A DNA stretch of 64,000 bases from Motacilla alba alba (Eukaryota > Chordata > Aves > Passeriformes > Motacillidae), in assembly GCF_015832195.1 (NCBI RefSeq), contig NC_052016.1, positions 85,814,547-85,878,546 of the forward strand, written 5' to 3'. Within the stretch, counting starts at the first letter, position 1, and the number at the start of each line of letters is the position of its first letter. Position numbers and translations under genes: made by a program. The notes under the pieces were generated by a model, which saw nothing but the letters and a program-made list of their open reading frames with translations, was not told where the DNA came from and did not search any database. Positions 61,968 to 64,000 of the stretch are shown here, piece by piece.

Positions 61968-64000
61968 GTAATCTCACCAAAGCCTCTTTGGGCATACAAA
62001 TAATACTGAAACGTGGGGTCTAAACCTGCTGCATCACAAAAATTATGTGGTGTTGTACAAACAGCAGAATGTTTCTACTTTGACACAAATTTACTGCACT
62101 AAATCTCTGGATGCACTTTACCCCAGCTTATAGGCTGTCTTTATTTAGTGGCTTGTGAGGAGACAGTTTCTTAATCATATAAAAAATAATAAAAGCTTTA
62201 CTGCAAAATACCAACTAACCAGAAACTGATCAACTGAAACAAAAGAAAAAAACTCCCTCCTAACCTAACCCACAACAAAATCTCACATGGGGACCTTCAG
62301 TAAAATTAGTATCTCCTTCATGTTTAGATTGTGTGATTGTTACACTTCTGGGCGTTTGCAGTTTGAAAGTCACAGGGCAGCACATCTCCCATGTAACATG
62401 TTTTTTTTTATATACTTATAAGAAATATGATTAGTTCCATGATTTGAGAAGATAAACGTAGAAAACATCCCAAACTTATGTGGCTCTAAGTAAAGGAATG
62501 AAACACTTAAACTGGTTGTATTTTCTTCTGAACACTTATGTCTTTGAAACCAACTTCACACACCAGAGTGTGCTTATCTAAATGTAACCATAGTCAGGAT
62601 TTATATATTTGTTGACAAATCATTTATTTACAAATATTTATTAATCCTGGCATTAATGAAAAACAAATCAAAACTTATTGAAAGTATTTTTCTATGTACA
62701 ACAGTCTCTATTTCCTGTACATTTATCAGGGATACAATGCTCAGATTTCTCATAATTTACAATGAAATGCATGAATTTAGTTTTTCATTTTTACCCCTGG
62801 TAAATTACTCAACTGGAAAATACTGTTTTTGCTTTGATTGAATTTAAAAGACTGCAACTTGAAAATAAAAAACTATTGTATCTTTCAAGGTGAGTATTTG
62901 CCTGAGAGTGAAATTTTCATTATGTTCCCAAGTAAATTCTGGACTTAAGTTCTGTAGATTTCTTGGGAGGTTTATGCCAGATTCAAGAAGTGTGTATATC
63001 TAAAATAATTATCTATTTTTAGGTGTGTTTTTCTTTTTTTATTATTTTAATACTGGTCCATTTTGGTGCCATTTTATAAAGTACATTGCTAATTTTGAAC
63101 AGGAAAAAATACCAGTGTATGAATCTATAAAATCTGCCTAGGTGAAAAGCATTATATTTAGAGTGGATAACTGTTGACAAGACCTCATTGCAAACTGTAT
63201 TACTATATGACTGGGTATATAACTATAGTAGCAACACTATTTAGCTACTAAGAGTTGAATTTGCACATAAAATTAGTTTCAAAATTAATGATCATATGAT
63301 CTGAAGAAGCTTTCTTCTAGGAGCTGAGCCAGCAGTAGTGCTGCTGGCACTCCCTGAGTATGACCAAACCCTATGAAATACTGCAGATCTAGCCACAGCA
63401 ACATGCAATGAGCTGACTGCATGGTATCTAGCCAACAGAATGTGGAATAAGCACATATGTTGTTTCCTTCTCAGATTTTATCTGCCTTTGCTTTTAGCAA
63501 AGAAACTCAGTAGCTTGAGAAGTTATTAATCTTTTAGTGTATATATGTAAATTTATGGGAACCTTAAACTTGACCTCTGATAGTCGCTCACTGGAATCAA
63601 AATTGGTTTTTTGGTTATATATTTCTGTAGACTTGCCCCACTGCAAGAACCAAATTAGACAAGTGTATTCCTGTAGGTCAATTTGTCTCCAAAAGCAATT
63701 GACCCCTGAGTCTTGAAGTATCTTCTTTCTGCAAAACTTAGCCCTAGAGCCATTTAAGCAACAAATATGGATGAATCGAATAATTCCAGCTGTGCTTTAT
63801 TAATTTGCAGCCAATCTAATTTTTCTTCATAGTTGGTTTCATTCTTCCAAATTTGCTCAACCAAGTACAATCTTTGTGCATGTTTTATTCTTTTGAAGGC
63901 TGGATTTATGCACCTTTGGCTCAATCCTGCAGTCTGGCCACAATCTAGCAAAGCACTTAAACATAGAAACAGGGAATAAATAATATAGAAATGTTTTGGT
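61968..64000. other. Downstream PCCA intron, 5' part
   Basis: It begins with the donor GTAATC. It contains an A/C-rich tract at 62238-62281 and short T runs at 62401-62409 and 63030-63040. No further PCCA exon was found before the window ends, and no repeat family was recognised. Confidence 0.65.

Larger units (their letters stand above)
1..64000 (+). other. PCCA: PCCA gene body, internal part (three exons, two whole introns)
   Basis: The window lies entirely within the gene for propionyl-CoA carboxylase alpha chain. The enzyme sits in the mitochondrial matrix and carboxylates propionyl-CoA to methylmalonyl-CoA using ATP, bicarbonate and biotin. This serves catabolism of Val, Ile, Met, Thr, odd-chain fats and cholesterol side chains. 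Three exons on the + strand join in frame (phases 1, 2, 0, 0 at successive borders) and encode one uninterrupted piece of about 101 residues of the BT domain. That domain links the biotin carboxylase core to the biotinyl domain and docks the beta subunit (family knowledge). Exon lengths of 103, 103 and 99 bp match human exons 18-20 as I recall them (c.1541-1845). No start, stop, UTR or promoter of PCCA is in the window, and no other protein-coding gene is recognised on either strand. Confidence 0.95.

Noticed and set aside
1..64000. Bacterial or phage features (operons, CRISPR arrays, defence systems, insertion sequences)
   Set aside because: Spliced exons, CR1/SINE repeats and multi-kilobase introns show animal nuclear DNA. 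No regularly spaced repeats or operon-like gene runs exist.
61968..64000. Following PCCA exon
   Set aside because: I looked for a segment resembling CLSREAGG with splice borders and did not find one. It probably lies beyond the window.

Overview
The window is vertebrate nuclear DNA and almost certainly comes from a bird, most likely a songbird. It is AT-rich and intron-dominated, with no bacterial-style gene packing. The recognisable interspersed repeats are CR1 LINE fragments, the main retroposon of birds. One repeat pairs a tRNA-Ile-like head with a CR1 3' tail, the architecture of the passerine SINE TguSINE1.

The only protein-coding gene I can support is PCCA, the biotin-carrying alpha subunit of mitochondrial propionyl-CoA carboxylase, on the + strand. 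Three consecutive internal exons are visible: 3423-3525 (103 bp), 26141-26243 (103 bp) and 61869-61967 (99 bp). Each has consensus AG/GT borders, and they join in frame into one stretch of the BT domain between the biotin carboxylase and biotinyl (BCCP) domains. Lengths and phases match human exons 18, 19 and 20 as I remember them. The two complete introns are about 22.6 kb and 35.6 kb. The window starts inside the preceding intron and ends inside the next one. The start, the biotin carboxylase domain and the biotin-lysine exon lie outside.

Layout: 1-3422 is the upstream intron with an antisense CR1 3' end (2153-2586). 3526-26140 is a repeat-poor intron with small low-complexity patches. 26244-61868 is the richest intron. 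It holds a short CpG-dense island (about 28508-28805), two small CR1 tails (29998-30055 and 37941-38072), an AT palindrome cluster (31555-31720) and a 49-bp tandem duplication (50774-50871). Further along are a rearranged cluster of CR1 pieces in both orientations (53575-56605), the tRNA-Ile/CR1 SINE (59326-59471) and a long imperfect hairpin (60348-60503). 61968-64000 is the beginning of the following intron.

I found no convincing undescribed gene system. The observations most worth a check are the hairpin, the intronic CpG island, the CR1 mosaic and several candidate conserved noncoding segments. Those segments matter because PCCA lies beside ZIC2/ZIC5 in vertebrates, where bystander introns could carry regulatory elements.
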